From contig JAFLTA010000004.1 in the NCBI GenBank assembly GCA_022510685.1, forward strand, positions 41,105 to 105,104: 64,000 nt of DNA. Reading direction: 5' to 3'. Of this stretch, positions 62,757-64,000 are shown one piece after another. A program made the position numbers and the translations under genes. A model generated the notes under the pieces. The model was not told the origin of the DNA. It searched no databases and saw nothing but the letters and a program-made list of their open reading frames with translations. This DNA is from Lachnospiraceae bacterium. Lineage in GTDB: Bacteria > Bacillota > Clostridia > Lachnospirales > Lachnospiraceae. The number at the start of each line of letters is the position of its first letter. Positions within the stretch are counted from its first letter, which is position 1.

Positions 62757-63782
62757 ATGAGCAAGAAAAAGGTAACCTTTGATGATATCGCAAAATATAC
62801 AAATTTTTCAAAAACAACCATATCCAGATATTTTAACAATCCGGATTCCCTGACTGTTAAAAATCAGGATATTATTGCGCAAGCACTCATTGATCTGGAC
62901 TACCAGGAAAACAAGCTTGCCAAAGTGCTGGCAAACGGAAAAAGTGAATTTGTGGGCGTTGTCATCCCCAATCTCTATCTGCACTACTATGCTGAAGTGT
63001 TGAATCAGCTCCTAATCTCATATGAGAAATTCGGCTATAAATTTATGGTGTTTGTGGGTACCGGTGAAGAAGAAACGGAACGAAAATATATCCAGGAACT
63101 GCTTGCTTATAAAATTGAAGGAATGATCATATTAAGCCACACTATCCCTTCTAAAGAACTTGCTTCTTATAATATTCCTATTGTTACGATCGAGCGTGAG
63201 GACGAATATGTAAACAGCGTCAACACCGATAACTATATGGGAGCACAGCAGGCTACCAGTCTATTGGCAAAAAGTAATTGTGATATCCTACTTCACATCA
63301 ATTCAAACGTTTCAGAAGAAACTCCTTCTTACAAGCGTATCCTTGGCTTCCAAGATATATGCAGAGAGCATAACATACAACACGAATTGATTATTCAGGA
63401 TTTTAAAGATTCCCACCAAGGAGCAGCAAAACAGTTACAGGATATCTATGAGTATATCAACGACAAATATCCAAATCAGAAAAAAGGATTATTCATGCCA
63501 AATGATACTTACGCTAATATTCTGCTAAATATCATTTTTCGTGAACATGGCAAGCTGCCGGATGACTATTGCATTGTGGGATTTGATAACTCTCCCATCG
63601 CCGAGGAAGCCATCATTCCCATCAGCACCATCGGACAGCAGATTGACAAAATCGCATATGAGGCTATGGATTTGTTAGTGACCCAAATGAACGAAAGAAA
63701 AAAACGCCGTCCGAATCCGCAAAAAGAATTAATCCATAAAAGTATCACCCCGATTTTGATACGGAGGGAAACTACGGAATAA
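62757..63782 (+). CDS. LacI-family regulator of the fructan operon
   Basis: A 341-residue repressor. N-terminal helix-turn-helix VTFDDIAKYTNFSKTTISRY, hinge NKLAKVLANGKS, then the periplasmic-binding-protein-like sugar domain ending GFDNSPIAEEAIIPISTIGQ. ATG 62757 has GGAGGGG eight bases upstream. It is divergent from the sugar genes across a 271-bp region holding five operator decamers, so it very likely controls both. Role like ScrR/MsmR; effector not known. Confidence 0.92.
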   Translation: MSKKKVTFDDIAKYTNFSKTTISRYFNNPDSLTVKNQDIIAQALIDLDYQENKLAKVLANGKSEFVGVVIPNLYLHYYAEVLNQLLISYEKFGYKFMVFVGTGEEETERKYIQELLAYKIEGMIILSHTIPSKELASYNIPIVTIEREDEYVNSVNTDNYMGAQQATSLLAKSNCDILLHINSNVSEETPSYKRILGFQDICREHNIQHELIIQDFKDSHQGAAKQLQDIYEYINDKYPNQKKGLFMPNDTYANILLNIIFREHGKLPDDYCIVGFDNSPIAEEAIIPISTIGQQIDKIAYEAMDLLVTQMNERKKRRPNPQKELIHKSITPILIRRETTE

Positions 63783-63839
63783 ATTCGTCTTTTTATTACA
63801 AGCGATTCGACTATTTTGCACCAACATTTTTATAATACT

Positions 63840-64000
63840 ATGGAGCAGTTTTGGCTTTCCTTAATTGGCGTTAATAAGGAAATTTTGTCTGAAGCCGATT
63901 ATCTTGATTTCACCTTTATACTCCATGGTGCTGTATCAATTATTAGCAGGCAAACCGAACAGCATAACCTTGATTTTGTAAAATCCTTACCCGACCGTGC
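63840..64000 (+). pseudogene. Partial ORF at window end, possibly TetR-like C-terminus after a frameshift
   Basis: From ATG 63840 the frame MEQFWLSLIGVNKEILSEAD runs open to the edge without a ribosome site. Upstream, the same frame and a neighbouring frame (YYKRFDYFAPTF, then stop) both look coding, as if one gene were broken by a frameshift near 63830. The helical pattern recalls the ligand domain of TetR regulators. Too little is in the window to decide. Confidence 0.3.

Overview
The window looks like chromosome of a Gram-positive gut anaerobe of the Clostridia, most likely family Lachnospiraceae. This is inference from gene content: Firmicutes-style division genes, class 1B dihydroorotate dehydrogenase (pyrD plus pyrK), long group-2 OMP decarboxylase, an ABC-F ATPase of the YkpA/YbiT type, a GH32/ABC fructan locus, strong purine-rich ribosome sites and TTG starts. 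Most genes lie on the minus strand. There is one tRNA (Gln, CTG), no rRNA, no CRISPR array and no intact transposase.

Layout. 1-1.1 kb: 5' part of a GH13-like gene lacking the catalytic residues. 1.4-6.6 kb: tRNA-Gln, ABC-F ATPase, a metal ABC transporter (ATPase and permease only), and a CNNM/CorC protein whose promoter sits at the end of a 51-bp minisatellite. 6.6-10.7 kb: a CpaE/TadZ-like ATPase and two paralogous proteins with a helical N-terminus and a beta-helix C-terminus. 10.9-12.0 kb: a FliB-like Cys-rich protein coupled to a 50-residue membrane protein. 12.1-18.3 kb: pyrC-pyrF-pyrK-pyrD-(lipoprotein)-pyrE. 18.4-21.4 kb: NUDIX protein, asd, hisS. 21.4-26.5 kb: an alpha-amylase fused to an iron-sulfur-type FMN reductase, a LacI-like-sensor GGDEF protein, a CPBP protease. 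26.5-38.3 kb: the dcw division and peptidoglycan cluster, mraZ to ftsZ, with MraZ operator repeats. 38.5-40.6 kb: lgt and ychF. 40.9-43.9 kb: VTC domain, DUF4956 and Cthe_2159-like operon. 44-45.2 kb: DHH phosphoesterase behind a 79-bp repeat. 45.2-53 kb: an accessory region of unknown paralogous proteins, a GHKL/LytTR two-component pair, a lipoprotein and an sRNA. 53.2-55.1 kb: cupin, kptA, small membrane protein, then gene remnants. 55.1-63.8 kb: a sucrose/fructooligosaccharide operon with its divergent LacI regulator and phased operators.

How it works together. The dcw genes make lipid II (MraY, MurD) and the divisome (FtsZ, DivIB, FtsL, FtsW, two class B PBPs) under MraZ. The pyr genes carry dihydroorotate to UMP. 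In the fructan operon the binding protein and two permeases import a fructose-containing sugar, the ATPase drives import, GH32 splits it, fructokinase phosphorylates fructose, and an HPr-like protein without the catalytic His may feed catabolite control.

The least explained parts are the 79-80 bp promoter-hairpin repeat found at two loci, the amylase-flavoprotein fusion, the ATPase/beta-helix cassette, the promoter minisatellite, the orphan antitoxin-like sRNA and the 45-48 kb paralog locus. All family assignments come from reading the sequence; no search was run.
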